Shown here: piece by piece, positions 1-8,060 of the stretch
Layout of the letters: each line of letters opens with the position of its first letter
How positions within the stretch are numbered: the first letter of the stretch is position 1
Source of the DNA: Kosmotogales bacterium
Lineage (GTDB): Bacteria > Thermotogota > Thermotogae > Petrotogales > Kosmotogaceae
DNA: 37,194 nucleotides
Assembly: GCA_030156385.1 (NCBI GenBank)
Contig: JASGMR010000012.1
Span: 1-37,194, forward strand
Reading direction: 5' to 3'
Program-made: the position numbers and the translations under genes
Notes under the pieces: model-generated
What the model saw: the letters and a program-made list of their open reading frames with translations, nothing else
Told to the model about the DNA's origin: nothing
Databases searched by the model: none

Positions 1-1535
1 TCCTTCATGACTTCTATCATTTCTTCACCATCGTATTCATTCATTGCAGCATAGAAAAGTACCGTTTTTCCTTCGATGTCCTTAAAATTCACGTCCGCGC
101 CACCGTCGAGAAGAGCCTTTATAGATTCCGGATACTCCTCTTCAACAGCGAAGAACAATGCCGTTTTTCCTTCCTTATTGACGTGATTGGGATCTGCACC
201 CCCCTGTATAAGTGCTGTGATTCCTTCTGTAAAATTGTCTTCCGCTGCTATGAAAAGAGCGGTTTCCCCGGCTTCATTTTCAATGTCCGGATTCAATCCC
301 TTCGAAATGAGGAAAGAGATAACTTCAGGGTTTCCGTAACGATTTGAAGCAGCATATATAGCCGAATCATTTTTTGAATCGACAGCATTTATATCCGCTC
401 CCTTTTCATAGAGATATTCAACCATTTCCATATTTCCTGCGGCGCATACATACAAAAATGGAGTTATTTTATATTCATTTTCATTTTGATCTATATCCAC
501 TCCCTTCGAAAGCAACAGATCAACTTTTTCTTTATCCGCTTTGTAAACCGCAAGATGTATATGCATCGGCAGATAACCATCGTTGTCCGCTATGAAGAGA
601 TCCGCCCCGTTTGATATCAGTAGAAATACGATATCTATGTAACCCTTTTCAGAAGCAATATAAAGAGGAGTTTGTCCTTCGTTATTCTTCGCATTGATAT
701 CCAGACCCTTTGAAATGATATAGTTGTTGACACTTTTGGAATTTCTTCTGGCCGAATCGTGTAAGGCGGTATTTCCATTTTCGTCGATGTAATTGATGTT
801 CGCTCCGGCGTTCACCAACGCCTCTATTATTTCAACCGCGGAGCCACTAACGGCTTTTTCGATGACTGATCCGTATTCATAACTGAAATCAACATCCGCA
901 CCTGCATCTATGAGCAACTGCACCGCTTCAACCGGTGATCTTTCCGATAGTGCCCTGAACAGGGGAGATCTGCTATCTTTGGCGGAATTGTTTGGATCAG
1001 CTCCGTTTTTGAGAAGAAGTTCGAGCATCTGCACATCCTTATTCAGAATCGCCTGAACGATCGGTGATTGTGAAGAAAATTCTGCTCCGTCCGCATCCGC
1101 CCCGTTATCTATAAGATATTGCACAACCTCATATTTTGACTGCCTTGCCGCCAGATTTAAGGGAGTAACACCGGCATAAAATTTCGTTTCATCGGGACAC
1201 TGGTCTACATCCAACCCCATTTCAACGAGGATTTTAACGATATTCATGAACCCTTTTCTTGCAGCAAAATGTAATGCGGAATATCCGTCATCGTCCAGGA
1301 GGGTTATGTCCGCTCCGTTCTGAATTAAGTATTCGGCAATTTCAGGATAGCCATAATCCAGAGCGATCATGAGTGGTGTTTTATTGTTGTATCCGCGAAA
1401 GTTTATGTCCTCACCTTTGTTAATGGCTTCTTTTACACCTTCAAAATCGTTATTTCCCACCGCGTTGTAAACATTTCCGAACATGAAACAGATTAATAGA
1501 ATTACTGCGAAAAGTAAAACGAGCTTCTTAGACAT
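1..1535 (-). CDS. Secreted ankyrin-repeat protein (C-terminus beyond window)
   Basis: The minus strand stays open from an ATG at 1535-1533 to the window edge, giving 511 codons with no stop. The ATG follows a GGGGGGAG Shine-Dalgarno site. Residues 1-20 (MSKKLVLLFAVILLICFMFG) look like a signal peptide with no lipobox. From about residue 24 the protein is a solenoid of roughly 14 ankyrin repeats of about 33 residues. The typical units are seen again and again, for example GADINAVDSKNDSAIYAAS and GLDINAKNNEGQTPLYIAS. Ankyrin repeats bind proteins, so an extracytoplasmic binding or scaffold role is inferred; no catalytic domain is visible in this part. The next gene lies divergently at 1682, and a minus-strand TATAAT (1575-1570) may be the promoter -10. 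The rest of the gene lies to the left of the window. Confidence 0.9.
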   Translation of the reverse strand, partial: MSKKLVLLFAVILLICFMFGNVYNAVGNNDFEGVKEAINKGEDINFRGYNNKTPLMIALDYGYPEIAEYLIQNGADITLLDDDGYSALHFAARKGFMNIVKILVEMGLDVDQCPDETKFYAGVTPLNLAARQSKYEVVQYLIDNGADADGAEFSSQSPIVQAILNKDVQMLELLLKNGADPNNSAKDSRSPLFRALSERSPVEAVQLLIDAGADVDFSYEYGSVIEKAVSGSAVEIIEALVNAGANINYIDENGNTALHDSARRNSKSVNNYIISKGLDINAKNNEGQTPLYIASEKGYIDIVFLLISNGADLFIADNDGYLPMHIHLAVYKADKEKVDLLLSKGVDIDQNENEYKITPFLYVCAAGNMEMVEYLYEKGADINAVDSKNDSAIYAASNRYGNPEVISFLISKGLNPDIENEAGETALFIAAEDNFTEGITALIQGGADPNHVNKEGKTALFFAVEEEYPESIKALLDGGADVNFKDIEGKTVLFYAAMNEYDGEEMIEVMK

Positions 1536-1612
1536 GTATTATCTCCCCCCCATATATATTCAGTAGTAAATTATACCTTATTTAATGGTTGAATTTTGAC
1601 ATTTATCTCATA

Positions 1613-1640
1613 TTGTATATTTCATAATTAGCGTTATAAT
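1613..1640 (+). promoter_or_regulatory. Candidate promoter for the pRiA4b ORF-3-like gene
   Basis: A -35-like TTGTAT (1613-1618), a 16-base spacer and a perfect -10 TATAAT (1635-1640) end about 40 bases before the ATG at 1682. A TTGACA at 1596-1601 has no well-spaced -10 and is probably coincidental. Confidence 0.5.
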
Positions 1641-1681
1641 AGGGTAGAAGATTATTATTTCTTTATTTTGGGTGATAAAAC

Positions 1682-2281
1682 ATGAAAAAATTTATTTTCA
1701 AAATAGTTTTAAAGGATACCAGGCCGTTAATCTGGCGTAAATTTGAGGTCAGGGAAAATATAACTTTCTTTAAATTTCATGAAATCATTCAGATTGTCAT
1801 GGGATGGGGTAATTTTCATTTCTTTAAGTTCGAATCTCCGGATCTGATAATAGATGGAGAAAATGAGGAAGAATTTGGAGATATAGAAGAGAAGAAATTG
1901 CTGAATTCAAAAAAGATAAAAATAAATAATTATTTTTCTTCGATAGGAAAAACGATAGAGTACATATACGATTTTGGCGATTACTGGGAACACGATATTA
2001 TTCTGGAGAGCATGATTGAATCAAAAGAATATCTGACGCTTTGTCACGATGGCGAGGGTGCGTGTCCTCCCGAGGATTGCGGAGGAACAATAGGGCTTGA
2101 AGACTGTTTGCTGGCTTATAAACTTAAAAATGAGGGGATTAAATCGCTGAAAAAAGAAGTGTTACTGGACAATGCTTATATTGAAAATCTTCAGGAAATT
2201 TCCGAATGGATAGGTGACTGGAAACCGGAGCTTTTCGATCTTGTTCTGATAAATTCCCAATTAAAAAAGAAAAGAGCGTAA
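1682..2281 (+). CDS. Plasmid pRiA4b ORF-3 family protein
   Basis: The 199-residue protein matches the pRiA4b ORF-3-like family (Pfam PRiA4_ORF3). Its opening, with VLKDTRPLIWRKFEV, and the middle motif YDFGDYWEHDIILE are the family's hallmarks. So is the cysteine-containing stretch with DGEGACPPEDCGG at about residues 120-132. The family is widespread, compact and of unknown biochemical function. The Cys/Asp/Glu-rich motif could bind a metal, but that is inference. The ATG at 1682 follows GGGTGA, and a promoter-like pair lies just upstream. The gene appears monocistronic, divergent from the ankyrin gene and followed by about 300 non-coding bases before guaB. Confidence 0.88.
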   Translation: MKKFIFKIVLKDTRPLIWRKFEVRENITFFKFHEIIQIVMGWGNFHFFKFESPDLIIDGENEEEFGDIEEKKLLNSKKIKINNYFSSIGKTIEYIYDFGDYWEHDIILESMIESKEYLTLCHDGEGACPPEDCGGTIGLEDCLLAYKLKNEGIKSLKKEVLLDNAYIENLQEISEWIGDWKPELFDLVLINSQLKKKRA

Positions 2282-2307
2282 AAAGCAATTCATCACTATA
2301 GATATGT

Positions 2308-2387
2308 TGTACCGATAAGCAGGGAGAAGATTCTGCTATCCGGAAAGTTAGTGAGTATTTTATGTGTGAATAAAATATCCCGGTACA
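2308..2387 (+). other. Nested inverted repeats, possible structured RNA
   Basis: An outer pair TGTACCG (2308-2314) and CGGTACA (2381-2387) encloses two hairpins. The first is AGCAG/CTGCT (2318-2322 with 2333-2337). The second is the 8-bp TATTTTAT/ATAAAATA (2356-2363 with 2370-2377) around a six-base loop. The CCG at 2312-2314 can also pair with the nearer CGG at 2341-2343, which would extend the first hairpin, so two folds compete. There is no U-run directly after it, so it is not an ordinary terminator. Function is unknown. Confidence 0.3.
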
Positions 2388-2523
2388 GAATGACTAATTA
2401 AAAATATTATTCAAAAAGTTTTCAGAAATGTACGGATGTAATGAGTCCATACGCTCTTTATTTAAAAAAATATTCATTTTTTTGATCTTACTGTAATTGA
2501 AAGTTATTAAAATTCATTCTTGA

Positions 2524-4033
<1,510 letters not shown>

Positions 4034-4035
<2 letters not shown>

Positions 4036-4078
4036 AAATCACCGATTGATTTTTTTGTTCGATTCAAAAAAGTGATTT
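4034..4078 (+). other. Bulged A/T-rich hairpin after guaB
   Basis: AAATCAC (4036-4042) pairs with GTGATTT (4072-4078), and TTTTTTG (4051-4057) pairs with CAAAAAA (4065-4071) around a seven-base loop. An eight-base bulge (4043-4050) sits on the 5' side. It starts at the guaB stop codon and sits just before the main terminator. It may act as an RNA 3'-end stabiliser or be a decayed terminator. Confidence 0.3.
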
Positions 4079-4087
4079 CAAGTAGAA

Positions 4088-4130
4088 ATATCACAGAATT
4101 TCTTGAAAGTAGGATTCTGTGATTTTTTTT
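4088..4130 (+). terminator. Rho-independent terminator of guaB
   Basis: A perfect 10-bp stem, ATCACAGAAT (4090-4099) with ATTCTGTGAT (4114-4123), closes a 14-base loop and is followed by a run of eight T (4123-4130). Confidence 0.85.
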
Positions 4131-4131
4131 A

Positions 4132-4160
4132 TTGACATACTATTTTATATATAGTATAAT
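4132..4160 (+). promoter_or_regulatory. Consensus promoter with overlapping dyad operator of padR
   Basis: TTGACA (4132-4137), exactly 17 bases, then TATAAT (4155-4160) is a perfect sigma-A type promoter. The inverted repeat ATACTAT (4137-4143) / ATAGTAT (4151-4157) fills the spacer and overlaps both promoter elements. A further AGTATAA half-like site lies at about 4170-4176. PadR regulators commonly repress their own promoter at such AT-rich dyads, so autorepression is the natural reading. Confidence 0.75.
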
Positions 4161-4190
4161 TTTTTATAAAGTATAAGGTGGGTATGTAGT

Positions 4191-4511
4191 ATGAATGATA
4201 GTAAAGTATTTTCAGAAATGAACAGAGGTTTTCTTCAATTACTCGTTTTGCTGGTTTTAAACGAACCGGCATATGGATACGACATTTTGAAACTTCTTGA
4301 CTCTAAGGGATACGGTATAGAGGAGCAGACTCTTTATCCACTTCTCAGAAGAATGGAAGAGAGGGGATTCCTGACCAGTGAATGGAAGATAATTCAGAAT
4401 AAGCCGAGAAAATATTACGTTATTTCGGAAGAAGGGAAAAGAATCAGAAAAGAACTGATAGTGATTTGGAAAAACCAGAATAAAATCATAAATGAATTTT
4501 GGGGGGGATGA
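4191..4511 (+). CDS. PadR family transcriptional regulator (short type)
   Basis: The 106-residue winged-helix protein has the PadR signature: GYDILKLL (about residues 29-36) and the recognition segment EQTLYPLLRRMEERGFLTSEW. It then has the wing with KPRKYYVISEEGKR. Its length fits the short PadR type, with one C-terminal helix for dimerisation. It is followed one base later by a HAAS-type membrane protein, a pairing that recurs widely in bacteria. It probably represses this two-gene operon at the dyad between -35 and -10. The inducing signal is not evident. The start ATG is close to the promoter (30 bases), with GGTGGG as a plausible ribosome site. Confidence 0.9.
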   Translation: MNDSKVFSEMNRGFLQLLVLLVLNEPAYGYDILKLLDSKGYGIEEQTLYPLLRRMEERGFLTSEWKIIQNKPRKYYVISEEGKRIRKELIVIWKNQNKIINEFWGG

Positions 4512-4512
4512 T

Positions 4513-5463
4513 ATGAGTAAATATCTTAAAGAGTATCTGGATAATATCGACAGCTTCATATTTGGTAAGACTTCTGCTGAAAGAAAGGAGATATTGGCAG
4601 AGATCGAAAGTTATGTATTGAATAACGCCGAAAGGGATTACGGGAATCAAGATGAAGAATCGATAAGAAAAGCCATCAACGATTTTGGAAAACCCGAGGA
4701 AGTGGCAGAAAAATACGTTGCGGAAGAACAAATAATCGCTCCCATCTTTAAAAATTATCTCTTCATGTACTCCTTCATAGTTTTTTCCGTTCATATGGGT
4801 CTTTTAATTGTGGGAATGATTGCCGGTAATACGGTAATAAACAGGGATATAAATTCATTTATTCCGCTTCTGGAATTTTTTGGAAGGCTCCCCGTAACGT
4901 TCATCTTTGATTTCGGTGTGGTAACTCTTATATTTATGATACTTACAAGACATAGAAAAAAATTGAGGTTGCCTTATCTTGGAGGATTTCTTAAGAGAAG
5001 GGCCAAAAAGAAAAGTGCAACGAAAAAAGGCTTGATGATAGAATTGATATTTTCGATCATAGGAACCTTCGCTCTTTTATTCGCATTTATTTATGGACCG
5101 GTGTTCATATCAACCACACCCGATGCGACGGTTATTTCAAGCAACATAATCAACATGTTAAAAACAGCATTTTTTATTGGCTTTGTACTCATGAGCATAA
5201 ATACCGCAACGATTGTTTTTAATTTTCTTTTTCAGAGCAGATTAACGGATATAATTTCGGGGATAGTCGTATTGGGAATACTGTATACTATTGCTTATCC
5301 AAATAATTTGAAGAAATTCAGTGATTTTATAAATATTCAGATGACAGTTGAAGCATATGATATCCTCAAGGGAATAATAATCCTCATAACTTTGTTAACT
5401 GTTTTTATATTCTCTTTGAATGTTATTGATTATACCGCCTATATAACTGAAAAAAGAAGGTGA
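4513..5463 (+). CDS. Multi-pass membrane protein with N-terminal HAAS/DUF1700-like domain
   Basis: The likely start is ATG 4513, giving 316 residues. An in-frame ATG at 4492 lies inside padR without a ribosome site, while the GGGGGGG at the end of padR is well placed for 4513. Residues 1-75 form the helical HAAS/DUF1700-like domain, with a long amphipathic segment and NDFGKPEEVAEKYV near its end. About six hydrophobic segments follow (around 82-105, 117-145, 174-198, 214-240, 246-262 and 284-303). A basic loop at about 146-172 should be cytoplasmic. The family is the usual partner of PadR regulators and its biochemical role is unclear. Translation is probably coupled to padR. Confidence 0.8.
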   Translation: MSKYLKEYLDNIDSFIFGKTSAERKEILAEIESYVLNNAERDYGNQDEESIRKAINDFGKPEEVAEKYVAEEQIIAPIFKNYLFMYSFIVFSVHMGLLIVGMIAGNTVINRDINSFIPLLEFFGRLPVTFIFDFGVVTLIFMILTRHRKKLRLPYLGGFLKRRAKKKSATKKGLMIELIFSIIGTFALLFAFIYGPVFISTTPDATVISSNIINMLKTAFFIGFVLMSINTATIVFNFLFQSRLTDIISGIVVLGILYTIAYPNNLKKFSDFINIQMTVEAYDILKGIIILITLLTVFIFSLNVIDYTAYITEKRR

Positions 5464-5482
5464 TCATTCCCCTTCTTTTTTC
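5449..5482. terminator. Bidirectional terminator between convergent genes
   Basis: GAAAAAAGAAGG (5449-5460) pairs perfectly over 12 bp with CCTTCTTTTTTC (5471-5482), around a ten-base loop. Both flanking stop codons (TGA of the plus gene, TCA for the minus gene) sit back to back in the loop as the palindrome TGATCA. The A/T-rich stem base gives a U-run in either direction. Confidence 0.8.
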
Positions 5483-7305
5483 TTTACACTATAATAGTTT
5501 ACCTGTCTGCCGTCCTCTTTGAACGTAACTTTTTTATCAAGTTCGATGGCCTCCGTGGAGATCTTTGCCATCCAGCATCCTCTGCGGGGAATATCAATTC
5601 TCTCTCCGTTGTTTTCAAGTCCGATCCATTTGCAACCCTTTACGGATTTTTTCTTATTTCTGTTTTTGTCATTTAAATTTATTTCTATTAGGGTGTTGTA
5701 TTTTTTACCACCCTTGATTCCAATCGCATAAACCGCATTCGATCCATCCATAAAGGTTCTGGAATTACCACCTTTTATTTCAAGAACATTCTTGAGTAAC
5801 TCGAGATTCTCATCATCAACGAGTTCCATGTTGTCACTTGTCAGGACCATTGAATCCATTACTCCGACGGAGTAAGCGAAGAGTTCTCTTTCGGAATCGG
5901 TTAATTTTATGTCCCTGTTTCTCAGGAAAATTACATCCGGATCGTTCAACCAGAGTTTTTTATTCATGAAATTTCTGGTAATTGAATTTCTCAAAGCTTC
6001 TTTTAATCCGAAGGAAGCGAAAGGTTTATCCTTTTCTTCCCAGAAAGGAGCGGTATCGCAGGAAATTCTCATGCCGTCGACATATCCCAAAGACGGCCAG
6101 AGAGGCGCACCACATCCTAATATAAAGGAATCGTTGCCAACGGCCTTTCTAATCGTTTTCATACCCTTAATATAAGATTCTATGGGAGTTATTTTTTTAT
6201 TGAATCTGTCACCCGGTATTGCACCTGCAAACAGGAAATCTATCTTGAAGTAATCGAAACCCATTTTTTTAAGTGTTCTGAATGTTTCGGTTAAATAATC
6301 GAGTACCTCGCTGTTTGAAAGGTCGAGGGAGTATATATTTTTCTTCCAGTTTATGAATGAAAGTTTATGTTCGCCATTTTTATTTTTTACGAACCAATCC
6401 GGATTACTTTTGAAAAGATCTGATGTTTCCGATGCGCAAAAGGGTGCGAGCCATATTCCAGCAGAAAAACCCTTTGATTTGATATAATCTGCCACTTCTT
6501 CTAAATTGTTAAATTTATCGTTTGTTGTTAACCAGTCCCCAATATCTTTTTCGTATCCATCATCGAGTTGTATCAGATTGTAAGGTATATCCTTTTCCTT
6601 TTTTATGTTGAAGATTAAATCCGTATTCTTTTTTATGTCGTCAAAACTGACATCGGTAAAGTATTGATACCAGCTACACCAGCCAACTATATCGTCTTTT
6701 TTTATCTTTATGTCGTTTTCCTTTTTTACCTGTAGTACGTAGTTGTCGAGTAATGTCGGAAGCGGGTCGTGATATAGAATTATGAAAGGTTCAATCTCAA
6801 TTGATTCCTTTGGATTGAGGGATTTTCCGAAAAATTCATTGTATGCTCTGACTGTCATTCCTTCTTCGTCCCATATGAAATATGGGTGAGATACTGTAGA
6901 TTTCAATGCACCTATAACCATATGATTTGTCGCTATGAAATAATCACTAGGAAATTCTCCCATTCTCAGCACTTCAGGAACAGGAGTGTAAAGATTTGTG
7001 CTTTTGTTTTCATCGAGATAATCAATGAGTTCATCAACAGCAGGTTTTTCCCAGAACGACATAAAGGGTGTCCAGCTCTGCCAGGAATTTATATGCACCG
7101 GTTCACTCACTTCTTCCACTGAGAATAAGTCTATCAGTGATAACTTTTTTTCTTCTGAAGAACTATTTTTCAATGTACAAAAAATTTTTGTTTTATTATT
7201 CTGAACTTCAAATTTATAAACAATATCCATATCACCCCTGGTAATGGTCAGTTCCAGACCATTGAGCGGTGTTATGGATTCTATTCCCCTTATTTTTATT
7301 TTCAA
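5464..7305 (-). CDS. galA: GH36 family alpha-galactosidase
   Basis: The 613-residue protein is a clan-D glycoside hydrolase of family 36, which removes terminal alpha-1,6-linked galactose from raffinose-type oligosaccharides or galactomannan. An N-terminal beta-sandwich (to about residue 190) precedes the catalytic barrel, which opens with DIVGWCSWYQYF (205-216). LDDGYEKDIGDW follows at 248-259. The nucleophile is Asp356 in YFKIDF, and the acid/base is Asp417 in RISCDTAPFW. There is no signal peptide, so it should act in the cytosol on imported sugars. The start is TTG 7305-7303, supported by GGGGGTGGAG just upstream; no ATG is available nearby. It has its own TATAAT (7334-7329). No sugar transporter lies beside it. 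Confidence 0.92.
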   Translation of the reverse strand: MKIKIRGIESITPLNGLELTITRGDMDIVYKFEVQNNKTKIFCTLKNSSSEEKKLSLIDLFSVEEVSEPVHINSWQSWTPFMSFWEKPAVDELIDYLDENKSTNLYTPVPEVLRMGEFPSDYFIATNHMVIGALKSTVSHPYFIWDEEGMTVRAYNEFFGKSLNPKESIEIEPFIILYHDPLPTLLDNYVLQVKKENDIKIKKDDIVGWCSWYQYFTDVSFDDIKKNTDLIFNIKKEKDIPYNLIQLDDGYEKDIGDWLTTNDKFNNLEEVADYIKSKGFSAGIWLAPFCASETSDLFKSNPDWFVKNKNGEHKLSFINWKKNIYSLDLSNSEVLDYLTETFRTLKKMGFDYFKIDFLFAGAIPGDRFNKKITPIESYIKGMKTIRKAVGNDSFILGCGAPLWPSLGYVDGMRISCDTAPFWEEKDKPFASFGLKEALRNSITRNFMNKKLWLNDPDVIFLRNRDIKLTDSERELFAYSVGVMDSMVLTSDNMELVDDENLELLKNVLEIKGGNSRTFMDGSNAVYAIGIKGGKKYNTLIEINLNDKNRNKKKSVKGCKWIGLENNGERIDIPRRGCWMAKISTEAIELDKKVTFKEDGRQVNYYSVKKKEGE

Positions 7306-7328
7306 AACTCCACCCCCTACTTCTAGAA

Positions 7329-7334
7329 ATTATA
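7329..7334 (-). promoter_or_regulatory. -10 element of galA
   Basis: TATAAT on the minus strand lies 24 bases before the TTG start. The -35 position carries only a weak match (TTTCAA at 17 bases). Confidence 0.4.
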
Positions 7335-7368
7335 AAACATTTTTAGAGTTTTTGAAATTCTGATATTT

Positions 7369-7403
7369 AAAAAAAGGGAGACTTTACAGGCCCATTATTC
7401 CCT
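7369..7403 (-). terminator. Weak possible terminator of nrdDG
   Basis: On the minus strand AGGGA (7403-7399) can pair with TCCCT (7379-7375), followed by a T-run (7375-7369). The 19-base loop makes it a weak candidate. Confidence 0.3.
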
Positions 7404-8060
7404 GATATCTACATATTTTACATAATCTTTTAAAATATAAGAGAATTTAGACAGTATCTCCTTTTTGTATGGCTCCGGATCGGAATCGTTATTTTTTCTG
7501 TATTGTTGAATTATTACCCTTTTTTTCCCTTTCAAGAGTTCCGCGATTTTTAAAAAATCTTCTTCTTTCACGTAATCCGGATACATCGTTATTCTTATTT
7601 CGTAGTTATCGTGACCGTAATCGTCCAGTAATGCGATATTTTCGAGAATGATTTCCGTGTCGTATTCCGAAAAAATTCTGTAATCAGTTCCCTTGAAATC
7701 TATCGCTATAAAATCTACGATTGGTATGATTTCTTTTATGAATTTTTTTGAACTTCCATTTGTATCCACTTTGATTGAAAAGGAGGGAAATTCTTTCTTT
7801 ATTTTTTTTATGAACTTTATCAATTCATTCATATGAAGAGAAGGCTCTCCTCCTGTGATGACTATTCCATCGAGAACCTTCTTTTTTTCCCTTATATAAT
7901 TTATTATTTCACTTTCATGTATTGTACCCTCTTTCATAATTTTCAACTCATAATTGTGACAGTAAGTACAATCCATATTACAGCCTGAAGTGAATACCAC
8001 AGTGGAAATCTTCTCCGGGTAATCTACGAGACTCACCCGCTGCCATCCGGTGAATTTCAT
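7395..8060 (-). CDS. nrdG: Anaerobic ribonucleotide reductase activating protein (radical SAM)
   Basis: NrdG uses a [4Fe-4S] cluster and S-adenosylmethionine to create the glycyl radical on NrdD. The cluster motif CNMDCTYC (Cys27, 31, 34) sits in VFTSGCNMDCTYCHNYE, and the SAM-binding GGEPSL follows at about residues 69-74. At 221 residues it is longer than E. coli NrdG (about 154) and resembles the longer activases of the Thermotoga/Clostridia type, which start FTGWQRVSLVDYPEK. Its ATG abuts the nrdD stop codon (TAG at 8063-8061) without a clear separate ribosome site, so translation is probably coupled to nrdD. Confidence 0.93.
   Translation of the reverse strand: MKFTGWQRVSLVDYPEKISTVVFTSGCNMDCTYCHNYELKIMKEGTIHESEIINYIREKKKVLDGIVITGGEPSLHMNELIKFIKKIKKEFPSFSIKVDTNGSSKKFIKEIIPIVDFIAIDFKGTDYRIFSEYDTEIILENIALLDDYGHDNYEIRITMYPDYVKEEDFLKIAELLKGKKRVIIQQYRKNNDSDPEPYKKEILSKFSYILKDYVKYVDIRE

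Noticed and set aside
374-595. 73-codon plus-strand frame
   Set aside because: It is antisense to the ankyrin-repeat gene, whose repeats continue through this stretch.
1596-1628. TTGACA with a downstream CATAAT as promoter
   Set aside because: The spacer is 21 bases, and the TTGTAT-16-TATAAT pair nearby is better.
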